Assembly (NCBI GenBank): GCA_964352715.1
Contig: CAYGSU010000071.1
Coordinates: 1 to 20,240 of the forward strand
DNA: 20,240 nucleotides
Source: JAVKBW01 sp964352715
GTDB taxonomy: Bacteria > Pseudomonadota > Alphaproteobacteria > UBA8366 > Aestuariispiraceae
Direction of reading: 5' to 3'
The notes beneath the pieces were generated by a model. That model was not told the DNA's origin, did no database searches, and worked only from the letters and a program-made list of their open reading frames with translations. The stretch's first letter is position 1. Every line of letters starts with the position of its first letter. Below, piece after piece: positions 8,456-16,194 of this stretch. The translations under genes were made by a program, and so were the position numbers.

Positions 8456-9785
8456 CCAGTGCATCGCAGAGGCACGGTTACACCGGATGCTGGCTGAGTC
8501 GCCGTCACGAACAACGACTGCTCGCCGAAAGGCGGGTTTCGAGCTTGTTGAAAATATCAATGCGTCGACATGCACCGGTAGGCGTGTAATTTTTTTTGCG
8601 GAATCACCGTATTTTGCAATTCTTCGGGAAAGCAGGGTGCTTCGGGTGCGTGGGTACCAAACAGTCCTGCTGTGCCTGAAACCTCTTGCCCCGTCTTTGG
8701 TTGACAGCTTTCAGGACAGTTTCGACTGTATCGCTGACGATCTTCGGTCCTTTGCCTTGCTGGGTGAATTGGCGACGCGTGTACATGCCGATATTTTCCA
8801 CATCCAGTGCTGGATGTGGGGATATCATATCGCGAGACATATCATCGATTGCGCTGGCGATACGCCCTGTGTGTGTGAATTTTACGATGTTACGTCGGCC
8901 TTGCTGCCACGCGACAAGCTGTACGAACTTATGGCCAGCCGGCCGGACCCGGTCGGCATGGTCGATTTCGACCTGGCGATGGAGGCCTGCCTTTTTCGCA
9001 AGGCCGACGGTATTGTGCACCGGCTGTCCGGTGATCTAATTGCAGGCTTGCAGTCACGCTATCGAAGTTTGGCGCCGACGTTGTATTTCCCGCCCTGGCC
9101 GACGACTGCGTTCTGTGCGTTTTCCGAAAACCGTTTATCTGATGAAACAGGACGACATCATGTTGTCTATGCTGGTGCCGTGCATCCTGATAGTACCGAC
9201 CCGGCCTTGAGTTCCATCGGAAATCTTTCGGAAACGATTGGCAAACTGTTGTCGCAGGGTGTCGCCGTCGATCTGTATCTCGATCCGCATCGCAGCATTT
9301 TCGAATCGAGGGATGACTACGCAAGTTGGTTCCAGCTTGATGACGCGTATGATATTTTCCGGATGTTTGAAGGTGTGCCGCCTCAGGAATTGCCAAACGT
9401 ACTTTCTCGCTACGACTACGGACTACTGGCGCTGGAAATCCATCCGGACGCCCTGAATAATCTGGCGAATGTTCTGGACGGAGCGATCGGTACAAAGGTG
9501 TTTTCGTATCTTGAAGCCGGATTGCCTGTGCTAGTCGACTGCAACGCAAAATTCGTAGCGGGGTTTCTGAAGGAATACGGCGTTGGATTGCCGGTGTACA
9601 AAGACGACCTGAAAGACCTTGCGGCATTTTTCTCGACAGCCGACAAAGCCGGCTTGCAGGCGAATGTCAGGCGTTTTTGTTCCGAAAACAGCATGGAAGC
9701 CCGAATTGGGGAACTCGAAGATTTTTATACCGGAATAATGGATATTGCTTCCGGCCGTCTTTCAAAGGGGCCTGGGCATGGGTGA
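8448..9785 (+). CDS. GT-B-type glycosyltransferase (GT4-like)
   Basis: The product is 445 residues from the ATG at 8448, preceded by GGAA at 8437-8440 with 7-nt spacing. The frame is open back to 8274, but that part lies within the sulfotransferase gene and looks like shadow sequence. A Rossmann-like N-terminal half (VIFFAESPYFAILRES, then HADIFHIQCWMWGYHIARHI and CEFYDVTSALLP) is followed by HHVVYAGAVHP, which starts the second half. Near the C-terminus comes the donor-binding region GTKVFSYLEAGLPVLVD, with the Glu typical of GT4-like enzymes, and GVGLPVYKDDLKDL. It probably adds a sugar from a nucleotide donor in the cytoplasm; donor and linkage are unknown. It shares architecture and an EFYD motif with the glycosyltransferase at 16195. 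Its 3' end overlaps the next methyltransferase by 8 nt. Confidence 0.7.
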   Translation: MDDQCIAEARLHRMLAESPSRTTTARRKAGFELVENINASTCTGRRVIFFAESPYFAILRESRVLRVRGYQTVLLCLKPLAPSLVDSFQDSFDCIADDLRSFALLGELATRVHADIFHIQCWMWGYHIARHIIDCAGDTPCVCEFYDVTSALLPRDKLYELMASRPDPVGMVDFDLAMEACLFRKADGIVHRLSGDLIAGLQSRYRSLAPTLYFPPWPTTAFCAFSENRLSDETGRHHVVYAGAVHPDSTDPALSSIGNLSETIGKLLSQGVAVDLYLDPHRSIFESRDDYASWFQLDDAYDIFRMFEGVPPQELPNVLSRYDYGLLALEIHPDALNNLANVLDGAIGTKVFSYLEAGLPVLVDCNAKFVAGFLKEYGVGLPVYKDDLKDLAAFFSTADKAGLQANVRRFCSENSMEARIGELEDFYTGIMDIASGRLSKGPGHG

Positions 9786-10764
9786 AGCCGATGATCTGTT
9801 GAACCCGATGGCCTTCCGGTCAATCCGGGATGATGATCTTGCCGATATGGACGAAGATCAGAAAACAATGTTGACGGGTTGGACCGCCGGCATGGAACAT
9901 CGTGGCGTCGGGCGGGAATTCGGTGGTCGGGACGATCTTCTGAAATACTATGACTGCTGGGATGTGTGGGAAGCTCTGCCGCGCTACGGCAAGCCTGACC
10001 CCGCGCTGGTCAATGCAAGCTGGTCGGTGACCCGGCGCACGTTCGCGGCGCTGTCGCCGCCGCCAGACCACCGGTTTCACAAGGGTGAACCGCTTCCTGT
10101 CGATTGCATCAATGCCGAGGATTTCGCGTTCCAGACAATCGGCGGCCTGAATCCGTTGAAAGACCGCATGTGTGTATTGGATTTCGGCGCGGGAATGGGG
10201 CGACAGGTCAACATCTGGTCACAGCGTGTTGCCGATTTGAGCTGGATCGCCGTTGACGCCATTGAGATGGCCTATATGGCGCAAAGGTTCCATTTTGAGA
10301 ACGGGCCGACCCTGCCGCTGATCGACTATATCGACAATCCCGACGGTTTTGAAATCGATGACCGCGCCGCGATCTGGCATCTGCCGACCTGGCGAATGGA
10401 CCGGATTCCGGAAAACTCGGTTGATCTGGTGCTGGCGGTTCAGGTGCTGCCGGAAATCAGGGAAGACCTTGTCTTCTGGCTGCTCGACCGGTTCGGGACA
10501 ATCCTGAAGCCCGGCGGTGCGATCTTCATCCGCGATCACGACCTGCATTTCCTGCCGGGTCATGCCGTCGATATCGAGGCCGAACTGGCGGCGCGCGGTT
10601 ATGTTCAGGAGTACCGGGCCCACGCACGGGATCGTGTGGACCTGCATGGCATCCCCCGCCTGTGGCGAAAGCCTGACCCTGCCATGCCCCGCCGACCGGT
10701 CGACAAGGTTCGCAAGACGGAAATCGAGGCGCGGTACGGGCCGGCTAACCGAGCAGGGTCGTGA
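9778..10764 (+). CDS. Class I SAM-dependent methyltransferase
   Basis: The product is 328 residues from the ATG at 9778, which has a good Shine-Dalgarno AAAGGGG at 9764-9770 and overlaps the preceding glycosyltransferase by 8 nt (ATGGGTGA). The SAM-binding motif I is VLDFGAGMGRQVN (about residues 132-144). The acidic end of the second strand is IAVDAIEMAYM. The motif II-like strand is VDLVLAVQVLPEI (about 215-227), followed by LKPGGAIFIRDHD. About 130 residues precede the SAM fold and may recognise the substrate. A sugar O-methyltransferase is the likeliest role given the surrounding glycosyltransferases, but the sequence does not prove the acceptor. The gene's last 20 bp overlap tail-to-tail with the minus-strand zinc-ribbon methyltransferase gene. 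Confidence 0.8.
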   Translation: MGEADDLLNPMAFRSIRDDDLADMDEDQKTMLTGWTAGMEHRGVGREFGGRDDLLKYYDCWDVWEALPRYGKPDPALVNASWSVTRRTFAALSPPPDHRFHKGEPLPVDCINAEDFAFQTIGGLNPLKDRMCVLDFGAGMGRQVNIWSQRVADLSWIAVDAIEMAYMAQRFHFENGPTLPLIDYIDNPDGFEIDDRAAIWHLPTWRMDRIPENSVDLVLAVQVLPEIREDLVFWLLDRFGTILKPGGAIFIRDHDLHFLPGHAVDIEAELAARGYVQEYRAHARDRVDLHGIPRLWRKPDPAMPRRPVDKVRKTEIEARYGPANRAGS

Positions 10765-12427
10765 CCGTTTCAAGCTCGGCATCGGTGCAAAAAACAAGTG
10801 CGTGCTGGGCGATCCGGTAGTCCGTCAGGATGGTGAAGTAATCCGTTGCTGTGGTTTCATCGGGCAATACCGGGAAATGATGTGCGGGTATTTCTCCCAG
10901 CGCCTGCATCGCAAGGCTGCTTTCAACAGGGCCGCGACAATGAATCGGTAGCAGAACGCCGGTAAGTTTTTGCCGGAGTGGGTTGTTTCCGCCTGTCATG
11001 ATCTGGCTGATCTGCGCTGCCAGTTCAGGAACCTCGGACAGCAGGTACGGGGCTGGTAGAGGCGGCCGCTTTTCGTTCTCCGGAACCTCGATCAGGCAAT
11101 CAGGCTGCTGCAATGCGGTCGCAAACACATCATCGCCCGTCCGGTATTCCGGGCAGAACGAGCGGGCGATAATGGTGTCGCCGGTCGGGCCGATGAAAGA
11201 AAATCCGTATCCTTCATATCCGCACGGCGGACAGGCATGAACAATTTGCGTGGCGTTGAAATCGAGTTGCAGATCGGCGAGATCCCGTCGGTCATCCGCA
11301 ATCAGCACCCAGTGGCCGTCAATATCATCGATCCTGTCTTTCTCCGCCAAGGAAAACCCGGAAAGGAACCGCGGGGATGCGCCGTGCCAGTCGATTCCGC
11401 TTTCCACAAACCTGTTGAATGCCGTGTCCGCGCTGCCGATGACTGTAATTTTCCGGGGCCTGCGCCGGTCGAGAAACAGATTGACGGATTTCTGCGAAGC
11501 GATCCTGCAGAAGGTCAGATAGTAGTCATGGGCCCAGGCAATTTCATTTCTGTCTATGGGAACGGTATTCGCAGTTTTTTCCGGTTGTTCGCATTTTTGC
11601 GCGATGACGAACCGTAACTGCCGACCGGTCATGCCCAGCGGATCGTTCTCTGGTATTTCGACGACAATGTCGCGGATCTTGCCAAAGCCGCAATTTCCTA
11701 GCAGCCGCCTGAAACTTCGCTGCGAATAGTAAACCTGCGGAACACCGCGAACCAGGTGGGACAGGGTGTTCCAGGGTTTGCCGTCCTGCCAGTGCGGCAG
11801 TTCCGCCGCTGCATAGGAGAACGAAACGATCAGCCAGCCGTTAGGCCTCAGCACCCGGTTAACCTTGGCGAGTGCTATTGCGGGATCGGAGATCGAATAG
11901 AAAGAATTCAGGAAACTGACGAGATCGATTGATTCGTTTTCGGCATCCCAGCTTTCGAAAATATCGCAGACAGTATGGAGGGCGGGATAGCGCATTTCCG
12001 CATTGAAAATTGCCTCTCGGGACGGTTCGACCAATGTGCTGTCGGTAACGGAAGGGACGTGGTCCAGCATGAAATTCGCCCAGGCCCCGGCCGCGCCGAC
12101 ATCGACGACGTGTTTTATACTTTCCCAGGGCAGGGCATCCCGCACGGCCTGCCAGTTGTAGCGCGCCCAGACACTTTGCAGATCATCGTGTTTCCAGGCG
12201 CTGTTCAGCTCGTTGTAGTAGGCCCTGGTGGAATAATCAGCCTGGGACCAGGCTTTGATGCGCGGTGTTTCGTACATTGTGCCGCAGGTATCGCAACAGG
12301 CGAGAAAAATTGTGTCCGAGACTCTGAATTCCCCGATATCCGACAGACGCTTCGCTGACGGCAGCAATTTTGTTACCGAGTCCCCTGCACAGACAGGGCA
12401 AACCGTTGTTTCGTACTCAACCCGCAT
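10745..12427 (-). CDS. Zinc-ribbon C-methyltransferase-like SAM methyltransferase
   Basis: The product is 560 residues from the ATG at 12427; the frame is open to 12700, but that region belongs to the upstream spacer and the divergent gene. The N-terminus has a zinc-ribbon pattern, C10-X2-C13 and C45-X2-C48 (VCPVC and CDTCG), as in NDP-hexose C-methyltransferases of the TylCIII type. The SAM fold follows with VVDVGAAGAWANF (about 107-119), LVEPSREAI, and VNRVLRPNGWLIVSFSY. A C-terminal region contains a second Rossmann-like segment (KITVIGSADTAFNRFVESG) that fits the C-methyltransferase C-terminal domain only loosely. The last 200 residues are unassigned. It probably methylates a sugar carbon or a related small molecule (inference). 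It diverges from the B12-type radical SAM gene across 191 bp. Confidence 0.7.
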   Translation of the reverse strand: MRVEYETTVCPVCAGDSVTKLLPSAKRLSDIGEFRVSDTIFLACCDTCGTMYETPRIKAWSQADYSTRAYYNELNSAWKHDDLQSVWARYNWQAVRDALPWESIKHVVDVGAAGAWANFMLDHVPSVTDSTLVEPSREAIFNAEMRYPALHTVCDIFESWDAENESIDLVSFLNSFYSISDPAIALAKVNRVLRPNGWLIVSFSYAAAELPHWQDGKPWNTLSHLVRGVPQVYYSQRSFRRLLGNCGFGKIRDIVVEIPENDPLGMTGRQLRFVIAQKCEQPEKTANTVPIDRNEIAWAHDYYLTFCRIASQKSVNLFLDRRRPRKITVIGSADTAFNRFVESGIDWHGASPRFLSGFSLAEKDRIDDIDGHWVLIADDRRDLADLQLDFNATQIVHACPPCGYEGYGFSFIGPTGDTIIARSFCPEYRTGDDVFATALQQPDCLIEVPENEKRPPLPAPYLLSEVPELAAQISQIMTGGNNPLRQKLTGVLLPIHCRGPVESSLAMQALGEIPAHHFPVLPDETTATDYFTILTDYRIAQHALVFCTDAELETVTTLLG

Positions 12428-12453
12428 TATAGTGTCCTGGCACTCAACCTGAA

Positions 12454-12469
12454 TGGCACGGCATATGCT
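12454..12469 (+). promoter_or_regulatory. Candidate sigma-54 (-24/-12) promoter for the B12-type radical SAM gene
   Basis: TGGCAC at 12454-12459, five bases, then ATGCT at 12465-12469 fits the RpoN consensus TGGCAC-N5-TTGCW at all but one position, with GG and GC at the required spacing. Transcription would begin near 12480, leaving a leader of about 140 nt before 12619. A second TGGCAC at 12438 lacks a matching -12 element. RpoN often drives flagellar and exopolysaccharide genes, which would suit this locus. This was judged by eye only. Confidence 0.45.
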
Positions 12470-12595
12470 AGTATGACTCGGCTCGGTTGCAACGCTGCAG
12501 TGTTCCAGAGAGACGATACAGGTTCTTTGCCGATTGGGCCTGCTGGAGTAAGCTGTTTGCTGAAATGACAGATAGAGGAATTGCAGCGGAATAAC

Positions 12596-12619
12596 ATGCC
12601 CTGCATTCAGATTGAATAA
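12596..12619 (+). CDS. Possible seven-codon leader ORF overlapping the radical SAM start
   Basis: An ATG at 12596, preceded by AGCGGA with 5-nt spacing, opens a short frame encoding MPCIQIE. Its TAA stop (12617-12619) shares its last A with the ATG of the radical SAM gene (TAATG). The downstream start itself has no clear Shine-Dalgarno sequence, so translation could be coupled through this mini-ORF. It is very short and may be coincidence. Confidence 0.25.
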   Translation: MPCIQIE

Positions 12620-14172
12620 TGGCGCGAACCGTATCGAAACTGGTCGTAATGGTGTATCCGGATACCGATCTGGAAATGCCGGGCACGTACAATCTGCCAC
12701 TGAGCGTCATGGCGGCGGTAACCTGCCTGTACGAAGACTATGAAATCGTTATCTACGACCAGCGGGTCGACCCGATTGAAAAGTACGAAGCGGCCCTGGC
12801 GCGTCATCCGATTGCTGTCGGCATTTCGACGATGACGGGATCGCAACTCTTCAATGCCATAAAACTGGCCAAAATCGCCAAGGACTATGGCGCGGTGACG
12901 ATCTGGGGAAACTGGCATCCGACCCTGTTGCCCGAACAAACCCTGAAACATCCCTATGTCGACTATGTCGTCACCCATGAGGGTGAAGAAACCATGGCGA
13001 AACTCGTGGCCATTCTTGAACGGGAAGGGGAGACCGATCAGAAAATCTGGCGCGGCGTCATCACCGACTGGTCGGCCATGCCGAAGGTTCCCTATCATCT
13101 CGTCGATTGCACGCAGTATCTTTTCAACGCCCAGTATCCGCATGCGCGGGTGCTGCCGTATACGTTCTCGCGCGGTTGCCCTTTCCAGTGCGCTTACTGC
13201 GCCACCGGCAATATATTCCGCAAATGGGAACCGCAGGGCGTCGACCGTGCCGTTTCGAACATGATGGAGCTGGTTGAAACCTACGATCTCGACATGATCA
13301 AGTTCACTGACGAGAATATTTCCACCAACAAGAAGGTTTTCGGTCCGCTGGCCGAGGCAATCGATGGCCGGTTCGGCTGGCTCATCCAGAGCCGGATGGA
13401 CTGTTTGAACAGGGTGGATCTCGAGCTGCTTGAAAAGGGCGGGTTGCGTCTGGTCGGCGCCGGCCTTGAATCCGGGTCCAACCGCATCCTGGAAATGATC
13501 AAGAAGAAGGAAACAGTGGAACAGTATATCGATGTGAACAAAAAACTGGCATCGACGTCGATCCGCAGCGCTTATAATTTCATGATGGCGTTCCCGGGCG
13601 AGACCTGGGACGACATGATGCAGACTGTCGATCTCGGTCTGCGTCTGCTGGACGACAACCCGAACGCTTTCCTGAACCCCTACTATACATTCGTTCCCTA
13701 TCCCGGCTGTGCGCTCAGCGAGCAGTTCGAACATCTTTTGCCGACATCGCTGGAAGACTGGGCGACGTTCGACCGGTTCAACGCTCAAACGCCGTTCAGC
13801 GAGAAGTATCAGTTCGAGATCAGTAATATCGCCTTCTCCTCGAAGTATGTCGGCCGCCGGTTCATGATGAAATTCCCCGGAAACGCCCGGGTCGAGGAAT
13901 TCACGGACAGGCTGAAATGGTACTGGTCCCGCCGCGATTTCGGCTCGGACGACTGGTGGGATTTGCGGGAACAGAACCGAGAGCTGATGGCCGACCTTTT
14001 CGGCGAGTTTGCCTTCGACGGGGTGATTTCGGACCGGCAAGAGAAAGCAAAAAGCAATCATTCCCTGATGAAGATTGCCGAAACCAAGCTGCCGGACGGC
14101 CCTCAGTCTCCTAATTCGGTCACAGCCGAATACAAGGACGGCTACGTCAATACCGGCGCGTCCGACTATTGA
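12619..14172 (+). CDS. B12-binding-domain-type radical SAM protein
   Basis: The product is 517 residues. The N-terminal third looks like a cobalamin-binding Rossmann domain: LPLSVMAAVTCLYEDYEIVIYD, then VGISTMTGSQ, VTIWGNWHPTLLPE and VDYVVTHEGEETMAKL. The classic DxHxxG axial histidine motif is not seen, as in many B12-radical SAM enzymes. The radical SAM cluster is C187, C191 and C194 (SRGCPFQCAYC), followed by IKFTDENISTNKK, LVGAGLESGSNRILEMI and FMMAFPGETWDD, typical of the Elp3/MiaB-like barrel. Members methylate unactivated carbons or do other radical rearrangements. About 130 residues follow the barrel and are rich in aromatic and charged residues. The likely promoter is the sigma-54-like site at 12454. 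A small methyltransferase gene follows 19 nt downstream. Substrate unknown. Confidence 0.85.
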   Translation: MARTVSKLVVMVYPDTDLEMPGTYNLPLSVMAAVTCLYEDYEIVIYDQRVDPIEKYEAALARHPIAVGISTMTGSQLFNAIKLAKIAKDYGAVTIWGNWHPTLLPEQTLKHPYVDYVVTHEGEETMAKLVAILEREGETDQKIWRGVITDWSAMPKVPYHLVDCTQYLFNAQYPHARVLPYTFSRGCPFQCAYCATGNIFRKWEPQGVDRAVSNMMELVETYDLDMIKFTDENISTNKKVFGPLAEAIDGRFGWLIQSRMDCLNRVDLELLEKGGLRLVGAGLESGSNRILEMIKKKETVEQYIDVNKKLASTSIRSAYNFMMAFPGETWDDMMQTVDLGLRLLDDNPNAFLNPYYTFVPYPGCALSEQFEHLLPTSLEDWATFDRFNAQTPFSEKYQFEISNIAFSSKYVGRRFMMKFPGNARVEEFTDRLKWYWSRRDFGSDDWWDLREQNRELMADLFGEFAFDGVISDRQEKAKSNHSLMKIAETKLPDGPQSPNSVTAEYKDGYVNTGASDY

Positions 14173-14191
14173 TGTCGGGCGCCTGAATACG

Positions 14192-14818
14192 ATGAACAAG
14201 GACGACTATTTTCCGGTCGATCAGTTCGATCTGGATCGGGACTTTGAAGCCAATCCGCTAATGGCGGGGATAAAGCTTTCCCGCTACAAGTTCGCGGCGA
14301 AAATGCTGTCGGCGACGGATCGGGTGGTCGATCTGGGTTGCGGCAACGGCTACAGCACGTATTTCTATTCAACAGTTGCCGAACACGCCGTCGGGGTCGA
14401 CCTGTATGCCGATATAGACGCCGTTCAGGCAAAATGGCGGCGTGAGAATCTGCGCTTCCGCAAAGGCGACATACTGGCAGATCCGGCAAGCCTCGATCTC
14501 GGCCCTTTCAATGCCGTGACGGCCGTGGATGTGATCGAACATTTTCACCGGGAAGACGGTGTCAAAATCATTGAAAACTATGCCGACGCCTTGCCGCAGG
14601 GCGGCATGATGATCCTCGGCACGCCAAGCCGGCACAGCGGCGCGTGGCGTTCGGAAACAAGCAGGCAGGGGCATTTCTACGAATACGATCCGGATGAATT
14701 GCGGGCGATCTGCGATACCTGTTTCGGGCGGTCGTTCCTGTTTTCGATGAACGATGAGCTCGTCCATACCGGCTTTTCCAAACTGGCCTGGTTTTTCTGG
14801 GTGATCGCGGTGAAATAG
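14192..14818 (+). CDS. Small class I SAM-dependent methyltransferase
   Basis: The product is 208 residues from the ATG at 14192. The frame opens earlier, at 14075, inside the preceding radical SAM gene, but the family-like sequence begins only after 14192. Motif I is VVDLGCGNGYSTYF (about 45-58). The second-strand acid lies in AVGVDLYADID. The post-motif strand AVTAVDVIEHF (about 108-118) is typical of UbiG/UbiE-like enzymes (Methyltransf_11/23), and LPQGGMMILGTPS matches motif III. The length is normal for a single-domain methyltransferase. It is 19 nt downstream of the radical SAM gene and probably cotranscribed. O- or N-methylation of the locus product is the best guess; no substrate can be named. 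It ends 15 bp from the convergent CgeB-like gene. Confidence 0.8.
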   Translation: MNKDDYFPVDQFDLDRDFEANPLMAGIKLSRYKFAAKMLSATDRVVDLGCGNGYSTYFYSTVAEHAVGVDLYADIDAVQAKWRRENLRFRKGDILADPASLDLGPFNAVTAVDVIEHFHREDGVKIIENYADALPQGGMMILGTPSRHSGAWRSETSRQGHFYEYDPDELRAICDTCFGRSFLFSMNDELVHTGFSKLAWFFWVIAVK

Positions 14819-14833
14819 CCTTTTCCCGGGCAG

Positions 14834-16087
14834 TTAGCCGGCTTTCAGATCCTTCAGCAATTGCCGCGCCCGGTGCTGCCAGGTGTGGTTGGCGAGCACT
14901 TCCTTTCTGGCGGCGTCGCCGATCTTCCGCCGCATGCTGTCATCCTTCAGCAGGCGTCTTGCCACCTCGTGGATCGTGTCGCGGTCATAGGCGGCATAGT
15001 GGACGCCGTCCACAAAACAGGCGTTGAACCCGCCGGGCACATCATTCCATCTGGACGAAACGGCCATTACGACCGCACCGCTGGCCATGCCATAGAAGAC
15101 ACGGTCGTGAAAATTGCAGCCGTCCGGATTGTCATGCAGGACGATTTTTGTCGATCTGAACAGCCGCAGCATCTGCCCGAGGTTGCCGACCGGCGGACAG
15201 GCCCAGTCGCTGAATTCGGCGTGTTGATCCCAGCCCGGGCCGTAAAACCCGACATGGTTCGAGATATCGGCGGCGCAGCGGGCTGCGGCGACCCGGTTCA
15301 GCAGGCGCGTATAGGCAATCCGCATATTCTCCGTCGCCCATGTATTGCCGGGAACAGCGGTGTCTGGATTGGAGGCCAATGCCGACGCGATGGCAGAGTG
15401 GTCGCAGAAACCTGTCAGCGGCTCGAACAGCGATTCCATTATGGCCTTCGATACCGAGGCGGCTTTCAGCAATTGCCATGTTCGATGCGCCGAGAATTTC
15501 TTTCGCCAATAGGCGGGCTGATACGGCGCGGCATTGTTTTTCCGAACCCACCAGCGAAACCAGTCTTCCGCCGATTGCGCTTCCGCCGCCAGCGTGTCCT
15601 CCGACATGTCCTGATGATGCGGCGGCAGCATCGAGGCGACCATGACGATATCGTGCGCCGTCTCCGTCGGCGCGGCGTTCTCTGCGTTGCTCAGCAGTTT
15701 CGGGTCGACAGCCGGTGCGAAATGCGATGCCGGCACGCTGAAGGTTGGCGCATCAGCTGTCAGGGATTGCGGCTGGGCCAGATAGTAGATGAGATCGCCA
15801 TCGATTGCCCGGTCAGCGGTGGATTTGCAGACCGCACTCCGGCAATCCTGAAACCAGGTGACGTGCCGGGTGCCCGGCTTCAGGGGCGGGTCGGCCGGGC
15901 GCGGTCGGTTTACCTGGAAAACGACATCGATAGACTGTTCCCGGACGATGGATGAAACCGTTGACGGCCAGGTCGGCCGGTGTAAAACGCAGGCCTCATG
16001 CCCCTCGACCCGGAGAGCGGATGCCAGACCGTCAAGCATCCGGTATTCGAATACATGGCGGTAATTGGGGATCAGCAAGAATTTCAT
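14834..16087 (-). CDS. CgeB-like GT-B glycosyltransferase
   Basis: The product is 417 residues from the ATG at 16087. It begins with KFLLIPNYRHVFEYRMLDGLA, a typical N-terminal Rossmann strand and helix of GT-B glycosyltransferases. HVTWFQDCR and later VGFYGPGWDQHAEF, then LFRSTKIVLHDNPDGCNFHDRVFYGMASGAVVMA, match the CgeB/Glyco_trans_1_2 family, in which the His/Arg-containing segment before the GMASG turn lies at the donor site. The C-terminus (ARKEVLANHTWQHRARQLL) is the usual closing helix. CgeB-like proteins occur in spore-coat and surface-glycan loci. The gene stands alone on the minus strand, divergent from the second GT-B gene across about 107 bp. Donor and acceptor are not predictable from the sequence. 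Confidence 0.75.
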   Translation of the reverse strand: MKFLLIPNYRHVFEYRMLDGLASALRVEGHEACVLHRPTWPSTVSSIVREQSIDVVFQVNRPRPADPPLKPGTRHVTWFQDCRSAVCKSTADRAIDGDLIYYLAQPQSLTADAPTFSVPASHFAPAVDPKLLSNAENAAPTETAHDIVMVASMLPPHHQDMSEDTLAAEAQSAEDWFRWWVRKNNAAPYQPAYWRKKFSAHRTWQLLKAASVSKAIMESLFEPLTGFCDHSAIASALASNPDTAVPGNTWATENMRIAYTRLLNRVAAARCAADISNHVGFYGPGWDQHAEFSDWACPPVGNLGQMLRLFRSTKIVLHDNPDGCNFHDRVFYGMASGAVVMAVSSRWNDVPGGFNACFVDGVHYAAYDRDTIHEVARRLLKDDSMRRKIGDAARKEVLANHTWQHRARQLLKDLKAG

Positions 16088-16194
16088 GTCATTCTGTTTC
16101 TACCCGTATAGCACAGGCGGTTCAACGACCCGGTTGCATATCCTGCCTGGCCTGTCGTTAATACTTTGTGACTTTGATTTGTTATGGAATAGCA

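Noticed and set aside
12607..14199. Long minus-strand open frame of 530 codons opposite the B12-type radical SAM gene
   Set aside because: The plus-strand frame has clear radical SAM motifs; the minus frame shows no recognisable family and is a GC-rich shadow.
14861..15955. Plus-strand open frame of 364 codons opposite the CgeB-like gene
   Set aside because: Its composition is Arg/Gly-rich without family motifs, while the opposite strand encodes a convincing glycosyltransferase.
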